Below are positions 1 through 10,728 of a stretch of 64,000 nucleotides of DNA, in pieces (positions within the stretch are counted from its first letter, which is position 1; every line of letters begins with the position of its first letter). The position numbers and the translations under genes were made by a program. The notes below the pieces were generated by a model, which worked only from the letters and a program-made list of their open reading frames with translations, ran no database searches and was not told where the DNA came from. Origin of the DNA: Paraphoma chrysanthemicola (Eukaryota; Ascomycota; Dothideomycetes; Pleosporales; Phaeosphaeriaceae); assembly GCA_020744225.1 (NCBI GenBank), contig JAGMWG010000010.1, forward strand, positions 1,240,001-1,304,000, given 5' to 3'.

Positions 1-1703
1 TATTTCAGCTTTGGTATAATTAGTTACTGATTATGTGATGCCTACCCCCGTATGTCGGAGGGATGAGATTTGATGTGAGGTGGCTATGGACCTTTTGGTG
101 GTTCGGTGGGATGAAGCCTGACCTTCCTGATAATGTGAGGCGAATGAAATGGCGAATGTTGTGCGATTGTTCATTGAGGTTGTCGTCTCCATGTTTCAGC
201 AAAACGAAGCTTAACCACTCAGGCCTCGTAGCTGTGATCCCTTGATGATTGCGTTGCGGCTGCGGCACAGTAACACTCCGCGCCCAATCGACCAGCGAGA
301 GGTGTGAGAAAGCCCACATCATATGCAAGGGGCGGAAGAAAAGGGTGTAGCGCATGTCCATGGAGGAATAGTAGAAAAGCAGAAAGATGTATAAGAGAGC
401 CTCCCATTGGATTCATCGCGTTGCATTCTTCCCCCGTCGACCTTACCACCTGTTAAGGGTACGGGAGGTAAGTCGTGCTTACCATTCCTGAGATGTTCGC
501 AAGCTAATCTTTACCAGGCGCAACTTGCTCGTCGCAAAGTGCTCTTTATTGCGCCTCCCTGAATAACTCGGCACCAGGATTGTTTTTTCTTTCCACGCTG
601 GACGCATCTTTCTGGTTATTGTTCCACAGTCCGCTGGTGGGAAGGTCGATCTTCTACGGTCCTGCGTGCGACATTCCCCAGCCAGAAATGATGGCGTTGT
701 GGCTGAGACCGCGCCGGCTCCCGCATCCACATTGACCCACCACGAGAGACTCCTGCCCATCTCCACTCTGCGATGCCGCATGATGCGCACGTTGTCGAAT
801 GTTTCTGAGCGCACATGTTATCGTGGTCGAATGATAGAGACATGTCGCCTCCTATGGTCTTGAGTCAGGCTACTGCATTGGTGCACCTATCCCTGGTAAA
901 GCTTGCGTGCCGAATGCATGAAGGGCATTAACCGGAGATGACCTGCCGCCCACGTGCCTGGGCACTGGGTCGATACTTGCATGGACATGCTCCTCGGACG
1001 ACGTGCATAATTCTGGAAGATATGCCGAATTTCCACGCGTTGTGTTGCGCATGCGAGTCGCAAATCTACTTTTGCTCTGCCGCCTCACCACGTCTTTGTC
1101 GCCAGGGTCCAGCATTGCCGTCGAAAGCACATGGCATCGGTAGCCAAGCGCATTATACTTTTCAATAGCGTCGTCACTTGGGAAGTGGAAAGGCGACGGC
1201 TCGGCAGCGGACGTGGTGATGGAAGGCGTACCACCCGCTACATCCGGCCAATGAGCAGTAGCGGGAATGTTCGAGCCGTCACGGTTGGCCATGGAACCCC
1301 TCGCTTCTCAACTCGAACCGTGTTGGATATCCGCTAAGGCTGCAGGTTCGCGAGGGCCGCAGCATCAATTTCGCCGTGCCCATCAGGTCGTGGCGGTCCA
1401 GACGAACGCCAAAGTGGCTGGCGTTTTCGTACTGCGAGATCAAACATGCGCTCGCCAACGAGCATTCCGCATTCAGGACACGCTTACCTGGCTGTGGAGC
1501 CTTCTTCCCGCTGATGTGCGCTTGTTTATATAGTGAGGATTGCCGGTGATTAGATTAACTAGGGTGGCACCGTCTTTCGTTTCCCACGGCTCCGGGTCTT
1601 TCCATCACCTGCACTCAACGGCGTCCCTTGGTCTTGGGATTTCTGCAGTCGTGTCTGACAGCTTCCGCGCGTTTAGAAACAAAGAGCTGGGACAATTGGC
1701 AAG
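1..1703. other. Intergenic, no supported gene
   Basis: Upstream region of the carboxylesterase. Several open frames of 60-140 codons exist on both strands, but none has a recognisable domain or a convincing set of splice sites. A TATATA at 1527-1532 lies about 172 bp before the esterase start and could be its TATA box; the distance is long but possible. A minus-strand open frame at 870-1292 (140 codons) is the longest here and I do not trust it. Confidence 0.5.
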
Positions 1704-3604
1704 ATGAGGGTTCTTGGGAGTGCCATCGCGAGTGCGCTCCTCGCAGGGGTCAGCGTTGCCGAGCCGATTTCGAAGCTTGCTGCGAGGGATACACCTACTG
1801 TTGACTTGGGCTATTCGGTCTACAGTGGTAGCTATGATGCGGTCAACAATATCAATGCTTTCAAAGGGTATGTATTTGACTTCTGATTAATTGTTCATTC
1901 CAGCCATTAACGGGAAGATACAGTATTCGATATGCTGCACCACCGCTTGGAAAGTTGAGATGGGCCGCACCTCAGTCGCCAGCGAAGAACAGGACGGCAA
2001 CAATTGCTGCGACGAGCAATCCGCCATTCTGCCCACAGACCGGTGCTTCATCGCAGACTCCCGCAGCATACGGCTTCGTTTCCGCCATTGGTGACGAGGA
2101 TTGTTTGTTTCTCAATGTTTTCGCACCAGCGAATGCGAAGAACTTGCCAGTCTTTTTCTGGATCCGTACGTCTTTCAACTCCGTAATGTGAAAATTTGAC
2201 TAGGTCTGACATGAATCAGATGGTGGAGGCCACAACCTCTTCAGCATCACCGGTCTCGATCCCACCGAGATCATGAAGCAGAACAACAATGGTTTCGTCA
2301 GCGTTATCATTCAGTACCGTCTTGGCGCCTTCGGCTTCCTAGGTGGCAACGACATCAAGCAGGACGGCGTGCTCAACGCTGGTTTGATTGACCAGAACTT
2401 TGCCCTCAAGTGGGTTCAGGCCAACATTGGTAAATTCGGTGGAGACCCAAGCAAGGTCACAATTGCTGGAGAGAGCTCAGGCGGTGCATCCGTCTTGTAC
2501 CAGGCCATGGCATATGGCGGCAAGCAGCAGGAGAACCTCTTCAACAACGTGATCACCGCCAGCCCATGGTTCCCAGAGCAATATAAATACAACGACGACA
2601 TCACGGAGAAGAGATACGATGCTTTTGCCCAACTCGCCGGTTGCTCTCAGGCCAAGGACACGCTTGCCTGCCTTCGGAGCCAAAACACGACGACCCTCCA
2701 AGTCGCCAGCCAAAAGGTCAGCGAAGCCGGTCCTTTTGGAACTTTCCAATTCCTTCCCGTGACCGACGGAAGCTTCATCAAAGACCGCCCAAGCAAACAA
2801 CTCCTTTCCGAAGCCGTCAAGGGTAAGCGCGTTTTGTCCGGCAATATGGCCAACGAAGGCGTTCCTCTCGCCCCTCCCACCACCAAGACCCTCGCAGACT
2901 TCCGCGCTTATATCGACATCACCTTCCCTAAATTCTCCAAGTCGGACAAGGCCGCGCTCGAGAAAGTTTACTCGTACGCCGGCGATACTCTCCCCGTAAA
3001 CCCGTCCGCACCACTCTTTGCCACCAACGGAATCTCTCCCCCAACAGCCGTGAACCAGAGCGAATTCGGCACGGGCCAACAACAACGCGTCTTCAATGTC
3101 TTCGCCGAATACGCATTCGATTGCCCCTCGTACTGGGCCGCGGCTGCATTCCCGCAAGGCTGGAAATACCAATTCAGCGCCCCGCCCAGCTACCACGGAT
3201 ACGATCTCCAGGCCCTATGGTCCGGCACCCCGACTCCCGGCGCAAGCTTCAAGCGCGCGTTCCGCAAGATCTGGGGCAACTTCATCATCTCCAACAACCC
3301 GGTCATTTCCATCGAGGACGCAAAAGGTGGTGTAGCGAACAGCACCGTCCCTGCAGCCGACGGGTACGGAAGCTCGAATATCAAGTGGCCGCAATGGGAC
3401 GAGAAGAAGCCTGTGCTCCTGAACCTGAATACGACGGGCGGCGTACCGAATTTCGTGCAAGCGACCGAAAACTTGTTCTATAATGTCTACAGCGACCCCG
3501 GTGTGAGCAATGTGATTTCGCTCGCGGATGCAGACAAGTGGGAAGGTGGACGGGGCAAGAGGTGCGAGTTCTGGGAAGACAATGCGGCAAAGGTGCCGTA
3601 TTGA
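1704..3604 (+). CDS. Secreted type-B carboxylesterase/lipase
   Basis: Alpha/beta-hydrolase of the carboxylesterase type B (cholinesterase/C. rugosa lipase-like) family; it would hydrolyse carboxylic esters outside the cell. Exons 1704-1867, 1924-2165 and 2220-3604 give 596 residues; both introns (56 and 54 nt) keep phase, and the second junction creates the His of the oxyanion motif WIHGGGHN. Residues 1-19 are a signal peptide. The nucleophile elbow GESSGGAS lies near residue 219 (Ser in the usual GESAG context), and a C-terminal SYHGYDL is the likely catalytic-His region. Length fits the family (about 550-600). No GPI or retention signal is visible. Substrate cannot be told from sequence; fungal relatives include triacylglycerol lipases, feruloyl-type and other esterases. 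Confidence 0.93.
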
Positions 3605-4409
3605 GTAGAGGGTGTTGCAAGGCGAGTGTAGGAGATGGGAAAGAGGTAGATGTGACAACGATGATGTATTATTTAGGCAATTGTAATGTTTACTTTCTCT
3701 CTGTCTACTTGTCTATTCTTGCCATCTGCCTTCACACGTCCTGCATTCGTCGTATCGTTGTTACGAGCACGACATGAAGCCACAAAACTGCCTCCTAGCC
3801 CACGTGCGCGCCACGCCCTACTTCCACGTTAACACGTTATTATCGACCGTTGTCGACGGATATATGCACCTCGAATGCGTAGTCGACCCAAAGAAGACGT
3901 GCTCGCTTACCCTTACCCGGGCGCTGGCTGAATGCGTCGTGCTGACAGATCAGCCCACATTTGTACTACACTGGCGTTTATCGAGAGAAGCCTAGATGCC
4001 CGGGGTTGGGCTGAACGGTATATTCCACAATTGAGGAGGGCGAATCTATGCATTGCACTGATGGGCGAGGAAAGATGGGTGATTAGGGACTTTCTGATTT
4101 TGAGAATTGTACTTGGATTCAGCGCTGCAATGACAAGACTGGACTATACAACAAGAATAGATGTGCCACAAAAACGACCATGGGGATATCAATAAGGAAA
4201 TCGCAAAATGGACTCTTTCCTCCCTGACATGACGTGGTTGCCGATACGGAACTCGTGTGCTCGTGCTCGTATCGACCAATGCCTTACGTCGTGTTGAAGC
4301 CATTATCCATCAACAAGTATCGCCATACTACTCCGCAATGCGCCATAATTCGTTTCGTCGTAAAGTGCATCGGTCTCCTAGTTTGAGCTCGAGCGAGAGC
4401 GCGTGTGAA
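3605..4409. other. Convergent intergenic region
   Basis: Space between the 3' ends of the carboxylesterase (+) and the rhodopsin-like gene (-). It should hold both 3' UTRs. The short open frames here show no recognisable protein. Confidence 0.6.
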
Positions 4410-5691
4410 TCACCGCCGTACGTTCCAGACAGTCTTCTTCATGCCTGGCTTCAATTGCACTTCTTCGGAGCTCCCAGAAGCGCCGGTTTCATCTACGCGC
4501 TCGACCGTTGTCCAGATGGTCGGATCTGGTTTTTGCGATTCCATGCTCTCCAATCTGTGGAAGTCGGCTGTGCCTGGGGCATCCGCACCTCCCATGGCGG
4601 TCCTTGTCGCGCTATCGTTTTGTGTGCGATCGACCGTGGTGATGCCCAAGCCACGCAATATCCGACTGCGGCGCGAGTCCGATCCGATTGTAGCTGTGCT
4701 GGGCGGGGTGGTCTTCATGAAGCCGTCGTGGTCGCGGTTCAACGCGCGACGCTTGCGAAGCATGTGCCAGATTATAGGTAGATTTGTGCAGAGAATGCCT
4801 CCGAGGGGCTCGAAGACGGAATATGCGCCGAGTGGGACATAGTACCAAGTGAAGTCTGGACTGCCACGGCCGAGGACGACGGTCAGGCGAATGGAGGATA
4901 CAACGCAGGTCCTGTTTTGACGTGGTTAGTCAGTTGTTTCAACGGGTTTGCAGGGCTGCCTTACGCAAGACCAATGCAGAAGATAAGGCTGAGCAACAGC
5001 TTCTTCTTTGTCTGCAACTGGAGGTGCCATATCATGGGCACTGGCATGAGGAAGATCCAGATATCCGTGATCAGGTTGGAGATGTTTGTGAAGTAGGTGA
5101 AAGTTACCATCTTCAAGCACTGCCCAGGCACGGTTATGTCCCAATATGATTTCAATGGCCGACAAGCCAGGAACAGGGTCACAGTTATGCCGATTCCCCA
5201 AGCAGTGACGAAGGCGGCGGTCGCAAGTACGATGGCGCGAAAGATGGGGTGAACGAAGACGCGATAGTAGAATGCGAGGATGCCCAGCTTGACAAAGACG
5301 AGCGCGAAGTCGTAGAAGTGGCTGAAGATGTAGTCGCCTTTCCGGACCATCATCTGATCATAGGCAGACACTACGATAACGTGTCTACCCATGCCGTGTG
5401 GAGGACCTGCTGGCGTTAGGCATGTTTTGGCATTGATGAAGAGGGCAAGAAAGTACCATAGCCGAGGCCGCTGGCGCATTGTCCTAGAAGACAGAATGTC
5501 GCAAGCATAATCAGGTAATCGTCCAGAGTGATTCCATTCCTGCCGAGTCTCTTCGCCCAAAGTCGCAGCGCCGTGCTGATTGTCGCAGCCACTATGGGCA
5601 CTGTGTATACCCATTGTATCTCATCCACCCTTGACTCATGTTTATGCGCTTCCAAGTAGGCGAGCTCTTCTGGAGAGAATGGAGACCCCAT
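4410..5691 (-). CDS. Rhodopsin/PTH11-type seven-helix membrane protein
   Basis: Fungal rhodopsin-like integral membrane protein of the PTH11/SAT20 class (family usually of unknown ligand; some members sense surface cues in plant pathogens). Three exons on the minus strand: 5691-5457, 5406-4965 and 4911-4410, introns 50 and 53 nt, 392 residues. Family marks are the early LRLWAKRLGR...TLDDYL stretch, a GMGRH motif just after the first intron, repeated hydrophobic helices, CRPLKSYWD, and NLITDIWIFLMPVPMIWHLQ followed by a KKK loop. The cytoplasmic tail (last about 130 residues) is polar and low in hydrophobicity. No CFEM domain precedes it. The first methionine (MGSPFSPEEL) fits the short N-termini of the family. 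Function in the cell is not deducible. Confidence 0.9.
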
Positions 5692-6153
5692 CTCTCATGC
5701 GGCGTTCGCAGGGCTGCTCGAAGTCGTTCGGTGTGGTTCGCAGTAGTGGAGCCGGGCAGTGGCGTAACGAAGATGGTCCGAGGCTGAGGTGCAGTCCAGC
5801 GCTTTACATCGCTCCCAAGTGGAGCCACTGGGGATGCTTAAGCAGACCTTGGGGAGGCGAGGGTCGTGAGGAGCTGAAACAGCGCACAGTTATTGCGCCA
5901 GCCCGTCTCGTTTCTCAGTTGTGCGATTCTGTCCACGGATGCGGCGGAGGGGTGGGCGAGATGGCTCGGATTAGTGGCGCCGATATTGCTGGCTCGGCAG
6001 CAGCAGGGCAAGTCTGATCATCAGTCAATCCCCCGGACGAAGTGCTGCCGCTACGCTTTCCTGCAATACTTGCAAGGTTCAGGGCTGCTCAACTGAAGCG
6101 ATCAATTTAGCCTGGGCCGTCCAGCCCTTCGGACTGCGTGACGAATTGGGCGA
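5692..6153. other. Intergenic, nothing recognised
   Basis: Promoter side of the rhodopsin-like gene. No RNA gene, repeat or domain is seen. Confidence 0.5.
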
Positions 6154-7042
6154 TCAACCATTTGTACGACCTGCCTGTGGTGGGCTAGACCTGACCAGCT
6201 TCGACGCTGCAAAAGCATCTATACGGCCGTAGATACTTGTGCCCAACGAATACATGTTGTCGCGCATTTTGCCTTGAGGACAGCAAGACCCGCCATTTTG
6301 ATTGTATGGCTTGACGGTATCCTGATAGAGTTCGGACTCCGAGCGCACGATGCATGGCGCGCTGTTGTGCTGCCTTCGAAGGCTGTCACTGCGGCTGGTG
6401 CCGTGCAGCGCAGCCGGCCTGCCCCTCACTTGTGCAGGACCGATTGATACAGTGGCGCGTCTTAGCCTGTTCATGGGCTGTTCAAGTGGTGACATCTTCG
6501 GACGGGCCCGTGGATGACAGTTTCGAAAATGTTGGTGAGGGCAAACCACTTTTGTGCGTCGTACTGCGTTGGTGCTGGGGTTCAAAGGGTCCAGGGTCGT
6601 TATGCGATTGCCCTGAGATCTGCTCTGATCCGTTTGCGACAGCAATTCCCCTTACCTGGACATGACACGGTGCGGGCCGAATAACAAGCCGCATCCTTGC
6701 CTAGGGCCGGTGAGCGACGATCCCCTGAAATGGACGAGTGTCAATGCTGTGGGGCTTGTCGCAACCTCCAACAGCAGGCGCTGGCCACAGGACAGATATT
6801 GCGGTGCTGTGGTGACGGGATGAGGAGTCGTGGGAGATGCTGACCTGTGAGATTGCCATTGCCTTGGCTATTGCGGTTTGCTGATCCGCTGGGCAAGTGC
6901 ATTGCTCAACTTGGAAGGCACGTCTGTTGTGACCGAACATCTGAACATGCTCCTTGAGACAGCGAAGCTCCAAGCTAATTATGAGGGCGCCAACTATCAA
7001 CAGCAACCCAACTATTACTGCTTGAACTCGGTAGTCACGCAT
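6154..7042 (-). CDS. Possible small membrane protein, gene model unresolved
   Basis: Not recognised. Three coding-looking minus-strand frames follow one another. A first segment starts at 7042 with one clear transmembrane helix (VIVGLLLIVGALIISLELRCL) and a following CTC motif. A middle segment at about 6694-6482 is polar. A last segment at 6645-6154 holds a GGSCCP motif. Plausible donors exist (CAG|GTCAGC near 6850, CCAG|GTAAGG near 6660), but I could not join the three into one phase-consistent protein. It may be a real multi-exon gene, a decayed one or chance. It would be in tandem with the dioxygenase gene that ends at 7253. Confidence 0.3.
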
Positions 7043-7252
7043 GATTCACGGCTCGCCACGACGCCACGCTCGATCAAAGAACCTCCAAGGCCTGAAGTAG
7101 ACTGAAATCACGGGACCACATCATTTCGAGGAGACACTGCACTACACCATGACGCTTCTCGGCCAAGTCCCTCCAGATGCATCGATCTCTACCTCCTAGC
7201 AATATGGCGCTCTTACAATGGCTGCAGGCTATTCTCCTACAAACGAACCAAG

Positions 7253-8350
7253 CTAGACTCCGTCGTTAAAGCGGTAGTCGTGATCCCAGCGCTACTCATG
7301 TTAGCAACTGCCCAGCAACACCTTTAGCTGTCACTTACTGTATCCCATGATTTACTAGAATCCACAAAACGCAGGTCAGTGCCGACACGGATCACGTTGT
7401 TTGGATCATAGTTCATTGTCGAGGCGTGAATGGCGAACGGATTGTGGAGAACAACGTCTCCTGCTTCATATTCGGTGACCAGCCATCTCCTGCCAAACGT
7501 GTTTGAGTACTCCCGAGGTCCATCAGCAAGAAGTCCCGTGGAGAGCATATTCTGGTTGAATGCATTTTTCTTCTCTTCTTCAGTGAGACCACTTTCTTCG
7601 GCTTTACGATTGAAGTCTGCCTCAACCTCTCGCCCAAGGGTGTGTCCTGGCTCAAGGTGAGTGAAGCGTTATTTTCTTGTATCCTTCAAGCTCACCATTC
7701 TCTAGGTATATGAGGCCGCCGCCAGTTAGACCGATATCGCCCATAGGTATCCACGCTGTCACACTGGTCGGCTCGCCGTGTCGGAGGAAGATCTGATCAT
7801 AGTGCACGCCAATTGCCTTGTTTCCTGGCGTATTGTTGCGCAGCAGACTTCGCCGTATTCCCAATGTATCATCTCCCCAGTCGGTCATGCGGGCGATGAA
7901 GTCCTTCAACACTGGATGAGCGCAGAACTTCTTATACCAATCTGCATAGTGTGCCTCCAATGCTAGGTCAACAAACTTGTCTGCGGTTTCTGCACCCGGG
8001 CGTCCATTTCCACCTGCCGCACCAGCACCAATACCTGGGAAGTCGGCCGCATCTTTCTCAGCGTCAAAGATACCTTCAACTGGCTCAGTGTCTGGTTTCA
8101 GCACGCCACTTGGGCGGAGCATCTTGAAGTATTCTTCTCGCGCTCTCAGCACATCTTCTTTCGGCAGAAGGCCTTTGAGGAAGACGTAACCATCCGCATT
8201 GTATCTGCGACGGACTTCATCCATTGGCATGTCCGCCGAAGACACTGTCAAACGAGCGACCTGATTTGGCCCCAGTAGGCCATCGTTCACGAACAGCTTC
8301 TCGCCTTGAAAACTCGGGACATCTTGTTCCGATGGCACGGCGTGAGGCAT
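7253..8350 (-). CDS. Phytanoyl-CoA dioxygenase (PhyH)-like 2OG/Fe(II) oxygenase
   Basis: Non-haem iron, 2-oxoglutarate-dependent dioxygenase of the PhyH family; it would hydroxylate an unknown small-molecule or acyl substrate. Exons 8350-7696, 7646-7339 and 7291-7253 give 333 residues. Visible ligands: His183-x-Asp185 in VHYDQIF, distal His292 in NPFAIHAS, and an Arg about 13-19 residues later (RVGTDLRF) for 2OG. The first intron (49 nt, ends AG|GACACA) restores a GHTLGREVEADF stretch typical of fungal members. The last intron (GTAAGT...GTAG, 47 nt) leads to a 39 nt exon encoding RWDHDYRFNDGV and stop, matching the usual C-terminus; without it the frame ends prematurely in VSDS. It is divergent from the zinc-cluster gene, a common layout for regulator/enzyme pairs. 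Confidence 0.9.
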
Positions 8351-8792
8351 AGCAGATCCTGGATGAGTTTGACAAGAAGAATGAAGCTGAATCTGATCTA
8401 GCCGCTGAACAGAAGGCAGTGGAAAATCGCGATTGAGACAGGACCTAAAGCTTGGCCGCTGTGAACAATTTGAACCAGGTCGAAGCTCTTACTTTGTGGA
8501 GGGTGTCCTCGTCCGGATAGGGAAGCACCGTCCTCGAAGTGTGGGGTAGCGGGGTGGAGCCCGCACTGGCTTTTTTCAAGCTCTTCTTCCTCGTCGACAA
8601 TTGAACGGGACGTCGTCCTTACTAAATCGCAATGTTTGATTGGGTACACTACCATCGCTTCGGAGAGAATTTCTGATCTCGGCAGCCGCATACTGCTCTT
8701 GCTGCAGACGTCAGCTTTTCAAGCTTCTGTCGATTGCGCATTCCTTCGCCGCACCTCAACTAGCAATTTGCGCCGACAGCATCGCCGAGTAG
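8351..8792. promoter_or_regulatory. Divergent promoter, dioxygenase / transcription factor
   Basis: Shared 5' region between the dioxygenase (-) and the zinc-cluster regulator (+). The regulator's first exon is probably within or upstream of it but was not resolved. I could not identify a defined zinc-cluster binding site with confidence. Confidence 0.4.
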
Positions 8793-10638
8793 CATCGGAT
8801 CGCAACAAATGCCATGGTATGTGTGCATCACGATGCTACGAACAGTGATCTGACGGGGCCGACGCTTCTAGCAATCGCTGCCGCACGCGTCACTACCGGT
8901 GTATGATGGCCCATATTCGCGACGAGATGTTTTAATAGGCTGAGCATGTCGCAGGTGATGGAAAGCAGCCAAAATGCGGAAGGTGTACCCAGGCCAAAAA
9001 GGACTGTGTCTACGAGACCGGCAGACGCTTTCGACGGTCCTCAATTCAGGAATCATTCAGTGATCAGCAGCCATGGGTCGCACTACCTCCCCGAAGTCAG
9101 TCGCCACCCACGCCAAATGGCAACACGACTAACTCCATATTAGTACAATTCCTGGACGAATCGAGCGAGGTCAGATCCCAGTATACGGATGACGGCTCCT
9201 TCCCTTTCAGCACTCCTCCCTCTGGTCTAGCGAATTCCCCACAACCCGGGTCGTCTAAGAGCGGCAGGAGCCCAAACGACATACCGACGCCTCCGTTCAC
9301 GATTGCAACACCAACAGATGGCTTCACAGTGCTGTCACTCCTCAATTCAGAGTCACCAAGTGTTCCCCACTCTCACTCTGCTCCTTCAATTTTCCGCGAC
9401 GACCAATTCAGTCACGACTCGCCACCGCGAAATGACGGAAGTACGTTTGTGTATCAACAACCTCCCGGGCAACCAATTTTATGGCCCCTAGAGCATGAGC
9501 AGGAGGCTATGTTATTGCAACACTACATTGAGAATGTTGCGCTTTTCGTGAGTCGTGTTAGACCTCTTCAAGTGGCATAAATACTGATGACGCGTAGTTT
9601 GATATGGTCGATACCGAGTGTCACTTTGGCGTTCATGTCGTGCAACGAGCAAAGAAGAATAGCACTTTGATGAATGCCATATTAGCCTTGTCTGCTCGGC
9701 AGCTCAGTCGAACCACCGACTTCGACGCCTACATCGCGGACGCCTACTATCAACGGTGCTTCGATACTTTAATCCCAGCATTGAATGACAGTGTTGCAAT
9801 TAAGGAGGAGTCACTGCTCGCAGCGACGATCATTCTGCGACTCCTTGAGGAGATGAATATCTCCGTGATCGGTTCTGATCCCCAAGGCCATCTCTTCGGC
9901 ACGCAAGCAATCATTCGGGCCGCTGAGCAGTCCTATGCCGCAACTAGTGGCCCTAGCTTTCGACAAGCAATCTATTGGGCTGCATTCCGGCAAGAACTGT
10001 GGATTTCTCTCATGACTCAGCGCGCATTTCAACTCCACATCTTCCCGGCGGACCGCTCCCTTGAGCCTGCGAACGATTCCATCTGGGCTACGCGTACGAT
10101 TGCGCACCTTGGAGATGTGTCAAACTTTGTATTCGGCGATGGCAGACACAGCATTAGTCGTTACAACCAACTGATGGACGAAAACAGATCCTGGAAGACA
10201 CGCAGGCCTGACAGCTTTGAGCCCTTCTTCTACCGCCAGGATCGCGATGGTAGTGGAAGTTTGTTTCCAGATATCAGATTCCACGAAAAGTCGCACGTCA
10301 TGGGCATGCAGTACAACACACTAGCCCACATGTTGTTAGCGGCACATGATCCTACTATTCCACAGTTGGGGCCTGCATACAAACAATCACGCGCTGTCGT
10401 CGACAAAATCGTTCAGAATGATGTGCGTACGCTTAGCGGCGTCGCACTGTCCAATCCCAAGGTTTTCCCATGTAAGTTCGTCGCATGCTTCGCAATCGCT
10501 CTTGTCGGTGATCGATTCACTGTGAGAGAAGATCAGGAACGACTCCGTGATCTGTGGTTGGCATGCGAACGAGCACATGGCTTTCCACCAACGGCAACAA
10601 TTCATCAGCTTGAAGAGTCATGGGGATGGCATCGATGA
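8793..10638 (+). CDS. Zn2Cys6-type fungal transcription factor, 5' end unresolved
   Basis: Nuclear regulator with a zinc binuclear cluster and a Fungal_trans_2-like (ARCA/DUF3468) C-terminal region. Supported exons: up to 8816, 8955-9547 and 9598-10638. Joining 8816 to 8955 gives NKCHG-DGKQPKCGRCTQAK and then KDCVYE, i.e. the second half of a C6 cluster with its usual spacing. A basic stretch, GRRFRR, follows. The long last exon has the regulatory-domain pattern (NAILALSARQLSR, AAFRQELWISL). The first two cysteines (CxxC) are not in frame directly upstream; a small first exon ending before 8793 (acceptor GTAG|CATCGG) would be needed, and I could not find it. The start is therefore open. It may regulate the divergent dioxygenase. 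Confidence 0.75.
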
Positions 10639-10728
10639 GATCAGTATCCTTACCCTTCATGAAGGTCTCAGAAAATGCCGGTCACTCTTTCGGAAGCTAG
10701 TTAAGCTGATTCTATGCTGTCAAAGTAG

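Noticed and set aside
2477..3196. Minus-strand open frame of 239 codons
   Set aside because: Antisense shadow of the carboxylesterase exon 3; no domain.
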